From Achromobacter veterisilvae (GTDB lineage Bacteria > Pseudomonadota > Gammaproteobacteria > Burkholderiales > Burkholderiaceae_B): a stretch of 64,000 nt of DNA. The translations under genes were made by a program, and so were the position numbers. Position 1 is the first letter of the stretch. The number at the start of each line of letters is the position of its first letter. Location of the stretch: NCBI RefSeq assembly GCF_900496975.1, contig NZ_UFQC01000006.1, positions 62,001-126,000 on the forward strand, in the 5' to 3' direction. The notes below the pieces were generated by a model. It was not told the DNA's origin, did no database searches, and saw nothing but the letters and a program-made list of their open reading frames with translations. This document shows, piece by piece, positions 43,036 through 51,141 of the stretch.

Positions 43036-46000
43036 TCAGGCCGCCAGGGACTCCCGCGCCCGCTTCCGGTAGCGTTCCCACAGCGCGGCTTCGCGCGAGC
43101 GCGCCCGTTCCACGCCCTGTTCCTTGACGTGGCCATAGCCGCGGATGTCGTCCGGCAGCGCCGCCAGCGCCAGCGCCGCGTCGCGGTTGCCGGCATCCAG
43201 TGTCCGCGAGAATTCCTCCGCCAGTGCGAGGTAATCGGAGGCCAACTGCCTTTCCATACGGCGCTCGGCGGTCTTTCCGAAGACGTCCAGCCAGGTCCCG
43301 CGCACCCGCTTCATCGGCGCAAGCAGGTGGAATACCCGCGCCATCCACGGGCCGAAGGCGCGCTTGAGCGGGCGGCCCTGGGCGTCGCGCCGCGCGATCG
43401 CGGGCGGCGCCAGGTAATAGCGCAAGCGGTAGTCGCGCCCGGGCTCGCCTTCGAATTGCTCGCGCAGCCGGGCCTTGAATGCCGGATCCACGTACAGGCG
43501 GGCCACTTCGTATTCGTCCTTGTAGGCCATGAGCCTGGCCAGGTTTCGAGCGACCGAGAGCGTCACCTCGAAGCCGCCCGGGTCGGCCAGCAGGGCCTCG
43601 CGGGCGCGCACGGCCTGCACGGCGGCCACGAACCTCGCCGCGTAGGCCTCGTCCTGATAGGCCCGCAGGTGCTCGGCCAAACGCCCGATCCTGCCGTCCA
43701 GGGATTCGGGCAGCGCCAGCACCTGGGCCCTGGGCGCCGGCCTGAGCGCGTCGGCGCCCAGGTGCGCCGCCCGGCGGCCGAGTTCGAAGGCGGCCAGGTT
43801 CTTTTCCACCGCCACGCCGTTCAATTCGATCGCGCGCCGCAGGCTGTCCCGCGATAGCGGCAGCCCGCCCTGCTGCCAGGCATAGCCCAGCAGCAGCGGA
43901 TTGGCGTAGATGCTGTCGCCCAGCAGCGCCTCGGCCAGGGGCCCGGCTTCGATGAAGCCGCAATTGCCGCCCGTGCTCCGCGCCAGCGCGGCCTCGGCCT
44001 GGGCGCCGGGAAAGCGCCAGCCCGGCTGCGACAGGAACGCCGCGGTCGGCGCCGCCGTGCTGTTCACCACGGCCCGGCCTCGGTCCGGCCGCAGCCGCGA
44101 GAGGACCTCCGGCGACGCCGACACCAGCGCGTCGCAGCCGATGACCAGGTCCGCCTCGCCCAGCGCCACGCGCGTGGCGTGCAGGTCTTCGGGACGATTG
44201 GCCAACTGCACGTGGCTGAGCACGGCGCCGCCCTTCTGCGCCAGGCCCGCCATGTCCAGCACGGTCACCCCCTTGCCTTCGATATGCGCGGCCGCGCCCA
44301 GCAGCGCGCCGACGGTCACGACGCCCGTTCCTCCCACGCCCGCGATCACCACGCGGTACGCCGCGCCGGCAGGAATATCCGCGCGGGCGGGCAGCGGCGC
44401 CTCGGGCAGCGCCGGCGCCCCCGCCGCCGCGCCGGGCTTGCGCAGGACGGCGCCTTCGGCCGTCACGAAGCTGGGACAGAAGCCCTCGACACAGGAAAAA
44501 TCCTTGTTGCAGGACGACTGGTTGATGCGGCGCTTGGTGCCCATCGGCGTATCCAGCGGCTCGACGGACAGGCAGTTGGACTTCACGGAGCAATCGCCGC
44601 AGCCCTCGCAGACGGCTTCGTTGATGAACGCCCGGCGTGGCGGATCCGGATAGTCGCCGCGCTTGCGGCGGCGGCGCTTCTCGGTGGCGCAGGTCTGGTC
44701 GTAGATCAGCACCGTCGTGCCCGCGATGTCGCGCAGCGCGCGCTGCACCTCGTCCAGCGCCGCGCGGTGATGCACCTCGACCGCCCCCGGCAAGGCGCCC
44801 GCGCCGGCGTACTTCTCCGGCTCGTCGGTCACCACCACGGTCTTCGCCACGCCCTCCGCCTGCATCTGCGCGGCGATCTGCGGCACGGTCAGCACGCCGT
44901 CCACCGGCTGCCCGCCGGTCATCGCGACCGCATCGTTGTAGAGGATCTTGTAGGTGATGGACGCGCGCGCCGCGACCGCCGCGCGGATCGCCAGCAGCCC
45001 CGAATGGAAATAGGTGCCGTCTCCCAGGTTGGCGAAAATGTGCCGTTCGGACGTGAAATCCTTCTGGCCCAGCCAGGCGACGCCTTCCCCGCCCATCTGG
45101 CTGAAGGTGTCGGTCTTGCGGTCCATCCACATCGCCATGTAGTGGCAGCCGATGCCGGCCACCGCGCGCGACCCCTCGGGCACGCGCGTGGACGTATTGT
45201 GCGGACAGCCCGAGCAGAACCAGGGCTTGCGCTCTTCCACCAGCGTGGGCCGGGCGGCCTCGCGCTCCTTGGCGTCGATGACCGCGAGCCGCGCCGCGAT
45301 GCGCGCGCGCAGCACCTCGGACAGGCCAGCCTTGTCCAGGCGCGCGGCGATCGCCCGCGCGATCAGCGCCGGCGACAGTTCATGGCGCGCCGGCAACAGC
45401 CAGCCGCCGCGCGGCGTGGACCATTCCCCGCCGCCGTGCTCGCGCTCGTCGAACTTGCCGTAGACGCGCGGCCGCACGTCGTCGCGCCAGTTGTAGAGTT
45501 CCTCCTTCAGCGCGTATTCCAGGATCTGGCGCTTTTCCTCGACCACCAGGATTTCCTTCAACCCCGTCGCGAATTCGCGCGCGTCCTGGGCATCCAGCGG
45601 CCAGATGCAGCCCACCTTCAGCACGCGTATGCCCGCCTCGCGGCAGGCGGCCTCGTCCAGTCCCAGGTCGTTCAAGGCCTGGCGCACGTCGAGATAGGCC
45701 TTGCCGGCCGTCATGATGCCGAAGTGCGCGCGCGGCGAATCCAGCACGACCCGGTTCAGTTTGTTGGCCCGCACGTAGGCCAGCGCCGCGTACCATTTGT
45801 GGTCCAGCAGCCGCGCCTCCTGCGCCAGCGGCGAATCCGGCCAGCGGATGTTCAGGCCGCCTTCGGGTAGCGGATCCTGCGGCAGCACGATGCGCAGCCG
45901 CTCCGGATCCACGTCCACCGACGCGCTGGATTCCACCACGTCGGTCACGCATTTCATGGCCACCCACAGACCGGTGTAGCGGCTCATGGCCCAGCCGTGC

Positions 46001-46578
46001 AGCCCGTAGTCCAGGTATTCCTGCACGTTGGACGGGTACAGCACCGGGATGCCGCTGGCGATCAGCACGTGTTCGGACTGGTGCGCCACCGACGAGGACT
46101 TCGCGGCGTGGTCGTCGCCCGCCAGCATCAGCACGCCGCCGTGCGCGGAAGTGCCGGCGGAATTGGCGTGCTTGAGCACGTCCACCGAGCGGTCCACGCC
46201 GGGCCCCTTGCCGTACCACATGCCGAACACGCCGTCGCGCGTCGCCCCCGGAAACAGGTTCAGTTGCTGCGAGCCCCACACGGCCGTGGCCGCCAGGTCC
46301 TCGTTCACTCCCGGCTGGAACACGACGTCGTGCGATTGCAGATGCCGCTTGGCCTTCCACAGCGCCTGGTCCAGCCCGCCCAGCGGCGATCCGCGGTAGC
46401 CCGAGATGTAGCCGCCGGTATTCAGGCCCGCCTCGCGGTCGCGCTGTTTTTGCATCAGGGGCAGCCGCACCAGAGCCTGCGTGCCGCTCAGGTAGATGCG
46501 CCCGTGGGTCCGGGTGTACTTGTCGTCCAGCGTCAGGCCATGGGTATCGGCCGCGCCGGTAGAGAGTGAGGCGTTCAC
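43036..46578 (-). CDS. Fused indolepyruvate-type 2-oxoacid ferredoxin oxidoreductase (IorA-IorB)
   Basis: An 1180-residue single-chain oxidoreductase. Order: pyrimidine-binding part (about 40-230, GGYISGYRGSPLGGLDQ), the ThDP domain with CSGCPHNTSTRVPEG (about 465), GIGCHYMAMWMDRKTDTFSQMGGEGVAW and NLGDGTYFHSG...KILYNDAVAMTGGQP, a cluster-rich linker (CEGCGDCSVKSNCLSVEP, SSCNKDFSCVEGFCPSF, about 700-750), the gamma domain VVIAGVGGTGVVTVGALLGAAAHIEG, and a C-terminal DUF6537-like extension. It oxidatively decarboxylates aryl- or branched 2-oxoacids to acyl-CoA. GTG start is preceded by AGGAGACAAGC. It is divergent from a LysR gene. Confidence 0.92.
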   Translation of the reverse strand: MNASLSTGAADTHGLTLDDKYTRTHGRIYLSGTQALVRLPLMQKQRDREAGLNTGGYISGYRGSPLGGLDQALWKAKRHLQSHDVVFQPGVNEDLAATAVWGSQQLNLFPGATRDGVFGMWYGKGPGVDRSVDVLKHANSAGTSAHGGVLMLAGDDHAAKSSSVAHQSEHVLIASGIPVLYPSNVQEYLDYGLHGWAMSRYTGLWVAMKCVTDVVESSASVDVDPERLRIVLPQDPLPEGGLNIRWPDSPLAQEARLLDHKWYAALAYVRANKLNRVVLDSPRAHFGIMTAGKAYLDVRQALNDLGLDEAACREAGIRVLKVGCIWPLDAQDAREFATGLKEILVVEEKRQILEYALKEELYNWRDDVRPRVYGKFDEREHGGGEWSTPRGGWLLPARHELSPALIARAIAARLDKAGLSEVLRARIAARLAVIDAKEREAARPTLVEERKPWFCSGCPHNTSTRVPEGSRAVAGIGCHYMAMWMDRKTDTFSQMGGEGVAWLGQKDFTSERHIFANLGDGTYFHSGLLAIRAAVAARASITYKILYNDAVAMTGGQPVDGVLTVPQIAAQMQAEGVAKTVVVTDEPEKYAGAGALPGAVEVHHRAALDEVQRALRDIAGTTVLIYDQTCATEKRRRRKRGDYPDPPRRAFINEAVCEGCGDCSVKSNCLSVEPLDTPMGTKRRINQSSCNKDFSCVEGFCPSFVTAEGAVLRKPGAAAGAPALPEAPLPARADIPAGAAYRVVIAGVGGTGVVTVGALLGAAAHIEGKGVTVLDMAGLAQKGGAVLSHVQLANRPEDLHATRVALGEADLVIGCDALVSASPEVLSRLRPDRGRAVVNSTAAPTAAFLSQPGWRFPGAQAEAALARSTGGNCGFIEAGPLAEALLGDSIYANPLLLGYAWQQGGLPLSRDSLRRAIELNGVAVEKNLAAFELGRRAAHLGADALRPAPRAQVLALPESLDGRIGRLAEHLRAYQDEAYAARFVAAVQAVRAREALLADPGGFEVTLSVARNLARLMAYKDEYEVARLYVDPAFKARLREQFEGEPGRDYRLRYYLAPPAIARRDAQGRPLKRAFGPWMARVFHLLAPMKRVRGTWLDVFGKTAERRMERQLASDYLALAEEFSRTLDAGNRDAALALAALPDDIRGYGHVKEQGVERARSREAALWERYRKRARESLAA

Positions 46579-46634
46579 GCTTGTCTCCTGCGTTCCAGGT
46601 TTTGATGTTTTCCGCAGTGTAGGAATGGCGCTGG

Positions 46635-46675
46635 TTATCGTATATTCATATATTCATGTATCTGGTATTCGATAA
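46635..46675. promoter_or_regulatory. AT-rich regulatory repeat between the IOR gene and its divergent LysR gene
   Basis: Outer arms TTATCG (46635-46640) and CGATAA (46670-46675) enclose a tandem 8-base repeat ATATTCAT (46642-46649 and 46650-46657). The block lies 57 bases upstream of the IOR start and just before the LysR ATG at 46680, as LysR sites usually do. It overlaps the alternative LysR start at 46656. Confidence 0.5.
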
Positions 46676-46679
46676 ACAG

Positions 46680-47588
46680 ATGGCTAACGATGTCACCCTG
46701 CGCCAGCTCCGCTACTTCGCGGCCGCCGCCCGCACGGGCCGGTTCTCCATGGCCGCCGCCGACGAGCACGTCTCGCAATCCGCCATCACCAATGCCGTGC
46801 TGGCGCTGGAAGCCCAGTTGGGCGTGCGCCTGTTCGACCGCCATCCGCACGGCGTCACGCTGACACCCGAAGGGCACAATTTCCATCAGCGCACCCGCGA
46901 CGTGCTCGACTCCCTGGAAGATGCCCTGCGCGAGCCCGGCTTCCAGCGCTATGCGCTGCGCGGATCGGTGCGGATCGCGGCGTCCTACACGGTGCTGGGC
47001 TACTTCCTGCCCGACCTGCTGGCGCGCTTCCGCCGGCGCTATCCCGACGTGGTGCTGGACCTGGTCGACCTGGACCGCCCCGACATCGAGGCGGCCGTGG
47101 CCAGCGGCGACGTCGAACTGGGAGTCGCGCTGCTGTCCAACGTGGAGCATCGCGAACGCTTCGGGCACCACGTGCTGGTGCGGTCCCGGCGCCAGCTATG
47201 GACGGCGTCCGGCCATCCGCTGCTGCAGGCGTCCTCTCCCCCGTCGCTGGCCGACGTCGCGCGGTATCCCTACATCCTGCTGGAAATGGACGAAGGGGAA
47301 CGCTCCGCGCTGGCCTACTGGCAGGCCCACGGCCTGCGGCCCGACATCGCGTTCCGGACGCGTTCGATGGAGGCGCTGCGCGGGCTGGTGGCGCACGGCT
47401 TCGGCGTCACGATGCTGTCGGACATGGTCTACCGCCCCTGGTCGCTGGAAGGCCGGAAGATCGAAGCCGTGCCCATCGTCGACGCCGTTCCGCCCATGGA
47501 GGCGGGCCTGCTCTGGCATCCCCGCGCGGCCATCGCGAAACCGGCCGAGGCGTTCCGCCAGTTCATGATGTATGCCTGCGGCGTCTGA
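46680..47588 (+). CDS. LysR-type regulator divergent from the IOR gene
   Basis: A 302-residue LysR protein: HTH DVTLRQLRYFAAAARTGRFSMAAADEHVSQSAITNAVLALEAQLG, effector domain from about residue 90 (SVRIAASYTVLGYFLPDLLARF). The ATG at 46680 gives a typical N-terminus; an in-frame ATG at 46656 would add eight residues and would sit inside the probable operator. It likely controls the oxidoreductase gene across 101 bases. Confidence 0.88.
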   Translation: MANDVTLRQLRYFAAAARTGRFSMAAADEHVSQSAITNAVLALEAQLGVRLFDRHPHGVTLTPEGHNFHQRTRDVLDSLEDALREPGFQRYALRGSVRIAASYTVLGYFLPDLLARFRRRYPDVVLDLVDLDRPDIEAAVASGDVELGVALLSNVEHRERFGHHVLVRSRRQLWTASGHPLLQASSPPSLADVARYPYILLEMDEGERSALAYWQAHGLRPDIAFRTRSMEALRGLVAHGFGVTMLSDMVYRPWSLEGRKIEAVPIVDAVPPMEAGLLWHPRAAIAKPAEAFRQFMMYACGV

Positions 47589-47596
47589 CGCGGCCG

Positions 47597-48505
47597 CTAC
47601 ACCAGTTCCGCGCCCTTGCGGCGCGTGAACTGGGCCAGCGACCGCAGCGCCAGCGCATGCATGGCCGCCACCGACGGCAGCAGCGTTTCCTCCTTGCGGC
47701 TCAGGACGCCGACGATGCGCTCCACCGTGGGTCCGGCCAGGGGCACGAAGGCCAGGCCGGTGCTGGCCGCCGGCCGCGCCAGCACCGGCAGCACGGTCAC
47801 GCCCAGGCCGCTCACCACGCTGGCCAGCAGCGACGCGCGGTTGGACACCACCATGAACGGATCGTCGATAGCGCTGCCCAATTGCCGGTTCCGCAGCGTG
47901 TCGAAGGTGGCGTTGCCGATCAGGCGCTCGCCGGCCAGCGCCGACCAGGGCACCGGCCCCCGCCGCCGCGCCAGCGGATGGCTCTTGCGGCACACCAGGC
48001 CGAAGGCGTCGCGCGCCACGGGCGCGAAGGCGACCTCCGCCGTGCGCGGCACCTGCCCGGCCACGCCCACCTGCACTTCGCCGCTCAGCACCAGCCGGTG
48101 CACGTCCTGCGAGGGCTCGTCGATGGCGCGGATGCGGATCGCGGGATGGCTGCGCGCGTAGCGTTCCAGCAGCCGCGGCAGCCACTCGTCGGCAAGCGAC
48201 GGCATGACCGCCAGCGACACCGGCCCCTGGCTGCCCAGGCCGAACTGGCGCGCCGCGTCCAGCACCCGGTCGTGGGTGGCCAGCAGTTCGCGGAACAGGG
48301 GCGCCACGGAGGCGCCCAGCGGCGTGAGCTGCGCCCGCTTGCCGGGTTCGAAGAGCGGCGCTCCAAGCTGCTGCTCCAGGTCCTGCATGGCGGCCGACAC
48401 GGCCGCCTGCGAACGGAAAGTGCCTTCGGCCGCCAGCCGGAAACTGCCGTGGTCGGCGGCTAGCAGGAACTGGCGCAGGTGCTGGATCTTCAGGGGTGGC
48501 GGCAT
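47597..48505 (-). CDS. LysR-type regulator divergent from the DUF1185/hydrolase/Bug operon
   Basis: A 302-residue LysR protein, HTH LKIQHLRQFLLAADHGSFRLAAEGTFRSQAAVSAAMQDLEQQLG; effector domain from about residue 93. It converges with the preceding LysR gene (8 bases between stops) and is divergent from the operon starting at 48630. A 20-base inverted repeat lies 33 bases upstream of its start and is its likely binding site. Confidence 0.88.
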   Translation of the reverse strand: MPPPLKIQHLRQFLLAADHGSFRLAAEGTFRSQAAVSAAMQDLEQQLGAPLFEPGKRAQLTPLGASVAPLFRELLATHDRVLDAARQFGLGSQGPVSLAVMPSLADEWLPRLLERYARSHPAIRIRAIDEPSQDVHRLVLSGEVQVGVAGQVPRTAEVAFAPVARDAFGLVCRKSHPLARRRGPVPWSALAGERLIGNATFDTLRNRQLGSAIDDPFMVVSNRASLLASVVSGLGVTVLPVLARPAASTGLAFVPLAGPTVERIVGVLSRKEETLLPSVAAMHALALRSLAQFTRRKGAELV

Positions 48506-48537
48506 GGCAGGGGCGGCATTTAAATTCGGATTTCCTG

Positions 48538-48557
48538 AAATTAACTTGCGTTAATTT
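48538..48557. promoter_or_regulatory. LysR binding site candidate, perfect 8+8 inverted repeat
   Basis: AAATTAAC (48538-48545) and GTTAATTT (48550-48557) are exact complements around TTGC. The T-N11-A pattern of LysR sites is met. It stands between the divergent LysR gene and the operon at 48630. Confidence 0.7.
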
Positions 48558-48629
48558 GGATTGTCAAAATTACACCGCGCATCCAACAATGGCCCCGTCT
48601 TTCATCCAACAGGTCGTGGAGCCGCGAAA

Positions 48630-49223
48630 ATGTCCCTGCAAGTGCGCAAGGTAGTCAGTTATGTCGAGAAAACCCTGATCGAGGGAGGCCGCGCGGCCGA
48701 GCGGCCGCTGGAGATGATCGTGGCCGCCGCCGTGATCCGCAATCCGTGGGCCGGCCTGCCTTTCCAGGAAGACCTGCGGCCGCGGATCCTGGAGGCCGCG
48801 CCCCCGCTGGGCGCGCTGCTGGTCGAGGAGATCCTGCGCCAGGCGGGGTCCGCCGACCGGATCGAAGCCTACGGCAAGGCCGCGGTGGTGGGCACGGCCG
48901 GCGAGGTGGAGCACGCGTCCGCGCTGATCCACACGCTGCGCTTCGGTAACGCCTACCGCAACGCCGTCGGCGGCACCAGCTACCTCAGTTTCACCAATAT
49001 GCGCGGCGGACCGGGCTGCGTGATTTCGGTGCCCCTGATGCACAAGCACGACGAAGGCCTGCGTTCCCACTACCTGACCGTGCAGACGACCATCAACGAC
49101 GCGCCCGCGCCGGACGAAATCGTGGTCGCGCTGGGCGCCGCCACCTCCGGGCGTCCGCATCACCGCATCGGCAACCGCTATTCCGACCTGAAGGAACTCG
49201 AGCGCGAGGCCCAGGCGAAATGA
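48630..49223 (+). CDS. DUF1185 / AA_synth-family protein
   Basis: A 197-residue soluble protein of the family called amino acid synthesis (formerly DUF1185): VRKVVSYVEKTLIEGGR, VAAAVIRNPWAGLPFQEDL, GTAGEVEHASALIHTLRFGNAYRNAVGGTSYLSFTNMRGGPGCVISVPLMHK and a C-terminal GRPHHRIGNRYSDL. The biochemical activity is not established; catabolic neighbourhoods are common. GGAG lies about 9 bases before the ATG. The stop overlaps the hydrolase start (ATGA). Confidence 0.82.
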   Translation: MSLQVRKVVSYVEKTLIEGGRAAERPLEMIVAAAVIRNPWAGLPFQEDLRPRILEAAPPLGALLVEEILRQAGSADRIEAYGKAAVVGTAGEVEHASALIHTLRFGNAYRNAVGGTSYLSFTNMRGGPGCVISVPLMHKHDEGLRSHYLTVQTTINDAPAPDEIVVALGAATSGRPHHRIGNRYSDLKELEREAQAK

Positions 49224-50008
49224 GCGCGAACTTCCGCCGATCCGGCCGCGGCGAGCCGCTGGTGCTGTTGCACGGCGTCGGCCTGGACCACACCTTGTGG
49301 GACGACCTGGCGCCGCTGCTGGAACCGCATTTCGACGTGCTGCGCTACGACCTGCTGGGCCACGGCAACGCCCCCGGCATAGACGAAACCGTCACGATGC
49401 AGGACTTCATCGGCCAATTGGACGCCGAGCTGGCCCGCGCCGGCTGGCACAGCGCCAACGTGCTGGGCTATTCCATGGGCGGCCTGATCGCGGGGGCCTA
49501 CGCCGCCGCCCGGCCGCAGCGGGTCACCCGGCTGGCGCTGCTCAGCACGGTGTTCCGGCGCAGCCTCGACGAAGCGCGCGCCGTGCTGGCGCGCCTGGAC
49601 GCCGCCGCGACCCAGGATCCCGAGGCCGCCGCCCAGGTATCGCTCGCGCGCTGGTTCACGCCCGGCTTCCAGGCGCGGCGCCCGGAGCGGGTCGCCAGCA
49701 TCGGACAGCGCCTGCTGCGCAACAACCCGCCTCACTTCCTGGCCGCCTACCGCATCTTCGCGCTGGGCGACCCGGTCCTGGCGCAGGCCGCCCCCGGCAT
49801 CACCTGCCCCGCGCTGGTGATGACGGGCGAAGAAGACGTCGGATCGACCCCGCGCATGACGCGCGAGCTGGCCGCGGCCCTGCCCCGCGGCCAGGCGCGC
49901 GTGGTGCCCGGCCAGCGGCATATGCTGCCGGTGGAGGCGCCCGCGGTCGTGGCATCGGCCCTGCACGGATTTTTTCTGCCGGGGACCGCCGGATCGTCCA
50001 TTTCCTAG
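49220..50008 (+). CDS. Alpha/beta hydrolase, 3-oxoadipate enol-lactonase-like
   Basis: A 262-residue alpha/beta hydrolase. Oxyanion segment VLLHGVGLDHTLWDDL, nucleophile elbow LGYSMGGLIAG (Ser in GYSMGG), the acidic residue region VMTGEEDVGSTP and the C-terminal His in PGQRHMLPVEAP. This is the PcaD/BioH-like set. It overlaps the upstream gene by 4 bases and precedes a Bug receptor, so it probably hydrolyses an ester, lactone or amide intermediate of the imported compound. Confidence 0.88.
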   Translation: MSANFRRSGRGEPLVLLHGVGLDHTLWDDLAPLLEPHFDVLRYDLLGHGNAPGIDETVTMQDFIGQLDAELARAGWHSANVLGYSMGGLIAGAYAAARPQRVTRLALLSTVFRRSLDEARAVLARLDAAATQDPEAAAQVSLARWFTPGFQARRPERVASIGQRLLRNNPPHFLAAYRIFALGDPVLAQAAPGITCPALVMTGEEDVGSTPRMTRELAAALPRGQARVVPGQRHMLPVEAPAVVASALHGFFLPGTAGSSIS

Positions 50009-50052
50009 GGACGACCGGCGGCACAGGCAACGTGGAAACGGAGACATACAAC

Positions 50053-51027
50053 ATGATGAATCGCAGAACCCTCCTGAAGCACCTGGCGGCCCTGGCCGTC
50101 GCGCCGGCCGGCGCCACGCTGGGCCGCGCCGCCGGCGCGCGCGAAGCCCCCTTGCGCGTCATCGTGCCGTTCCCGCCGGGCGGCGGCACGGACGTGCTGG
50201 GCCGGGTCATCGCGGCGACGCTGGAAGGCGCGCTGGAACGTCCGGTCGTCGTCGAGAACAAGCCCGGCGCCAGCGGCATGCTGGGCGCCGACTACACCGC
50301 CAACGGCCCCAAGGACGGCAGCCTGCTGCTGTTCGCGGGCCTGGTGCCTTCGGTGCGCTACTACGCCCGTCCGCCCGAAGACGTGCTGAAGCAACTGGCG
50401 CCGGTCTGCCCGATCGCGCGTTCGCCCTACATGGTGGCGGTCAATGCCGACCTGCCGGCCCGGACCCTGGGCGAACTCGTCGCCCAGGCCAAGCGCGACC
50501 CCAAGGGCCTGACCTTCGGCACCCCCGGCAACGCCACCCCGCAGCATCTGGCCACCGAGCAGCTCCAGGCGGCTTGCGGCGTCGAGCTGCTGCACGTGCC
50601 GTATCGCGGCACGGGGCCGATGATGACGGACCTGCTGGGCGGACAGATCCAGTTGGTGCTCGCCACCGTGGCGGCGGTCGAGCCCTATTTACAGGGCGGA
50701 CGGCTGCGCGTGCTGGCCGTGACCAGCCCGGAACGCCTGCCCAAGTACCCGGACCTCCCCACGGTGGCCGAAAGCGGCTACCCCGGCTTCTCCGCGCAGA
50801 TCCAGTTCGGCACCTACTGCGCCGCGGGCACCCCGGAGGCGGCCATCGCGGCGCTGAACCGGGGCGTCAACCTCGCGCTGCAGACCGAAACCGTCCGCGC
50901 CAAGCTGGCCGAACAGGGATTCCAGCCCACGGGCGGCACTCCGGCGCAATTGCAACAGGCGCTCCTGGCCGAAATACGCAACGTGGCCGGGCTGGTGCAG
51001 GCCGGCAAGGTGAAGGTCGACCTGTAG
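50053..51027 (+). CDS. Bug/TctC-type periplasmic receptor with twin-Arg-like signal
   Basis: A 324-residue Bug receptor starting MMNRRTLLKHLAALAVAPAG, whose NRRTLLK resembles a Tat signal. The mature part shows LRVIVPFPPGGGTDVLGR, NKPGASGMLGADY and LHVPYRGTGPMMTDLLGGQIQLVLA. Lies 44 bases after the hydrolase gene and likely imports the substrate of this operon. No TctAB genes follow; the next gene is an unrelated regulator. Confidence 0.9.
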   Translation: MMNRRTLLKHLAALAVAPAGATLGRAAGAREAPLRVIVPFPPGGGTDVLGRVIAATLEGALERPVVVENKPGASGMLGADYTANGPKDGSLLLFAGLVPSVRYYARPPEDVLKQLAPVCPIARSPYMVAVNADLPARTLGELVAQAKRDPKGLTFGTPGNATPQHLATEQLQAACGVELLHVPYRGTGPMMTDLLGGQIQLVLATVAAVEPYLQGGRLRVLAVTSPERLPKYPDLPTVAESGYPGFSAQIQFGTYCAAGTPEAAIAALNRGVNLALQTETVRAKLAEQGFQPTGGTPAQLQQALLAEIRNVAGLVQAGKVKVDL

Positions 51028-51141
51028 CGCCCCGTCCCGCCGGTTCTGCTGGATAACCAGCATTTACAGGCGTGTCGTCTCCTGTGCATGCTGCTTTGGG
51101 ACTCGGCGCAGATCGGGCGCACCCTGGCGAATGGAGACGAC

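Noticed and set aside
42941-45130. 729-residue minus-strand ORF inside the IOR gene
   Set aside because: Different frame of the same strand; composition is Arg/Gly/Ala repetitive and the real frame contains ThDP and cluster motifs.
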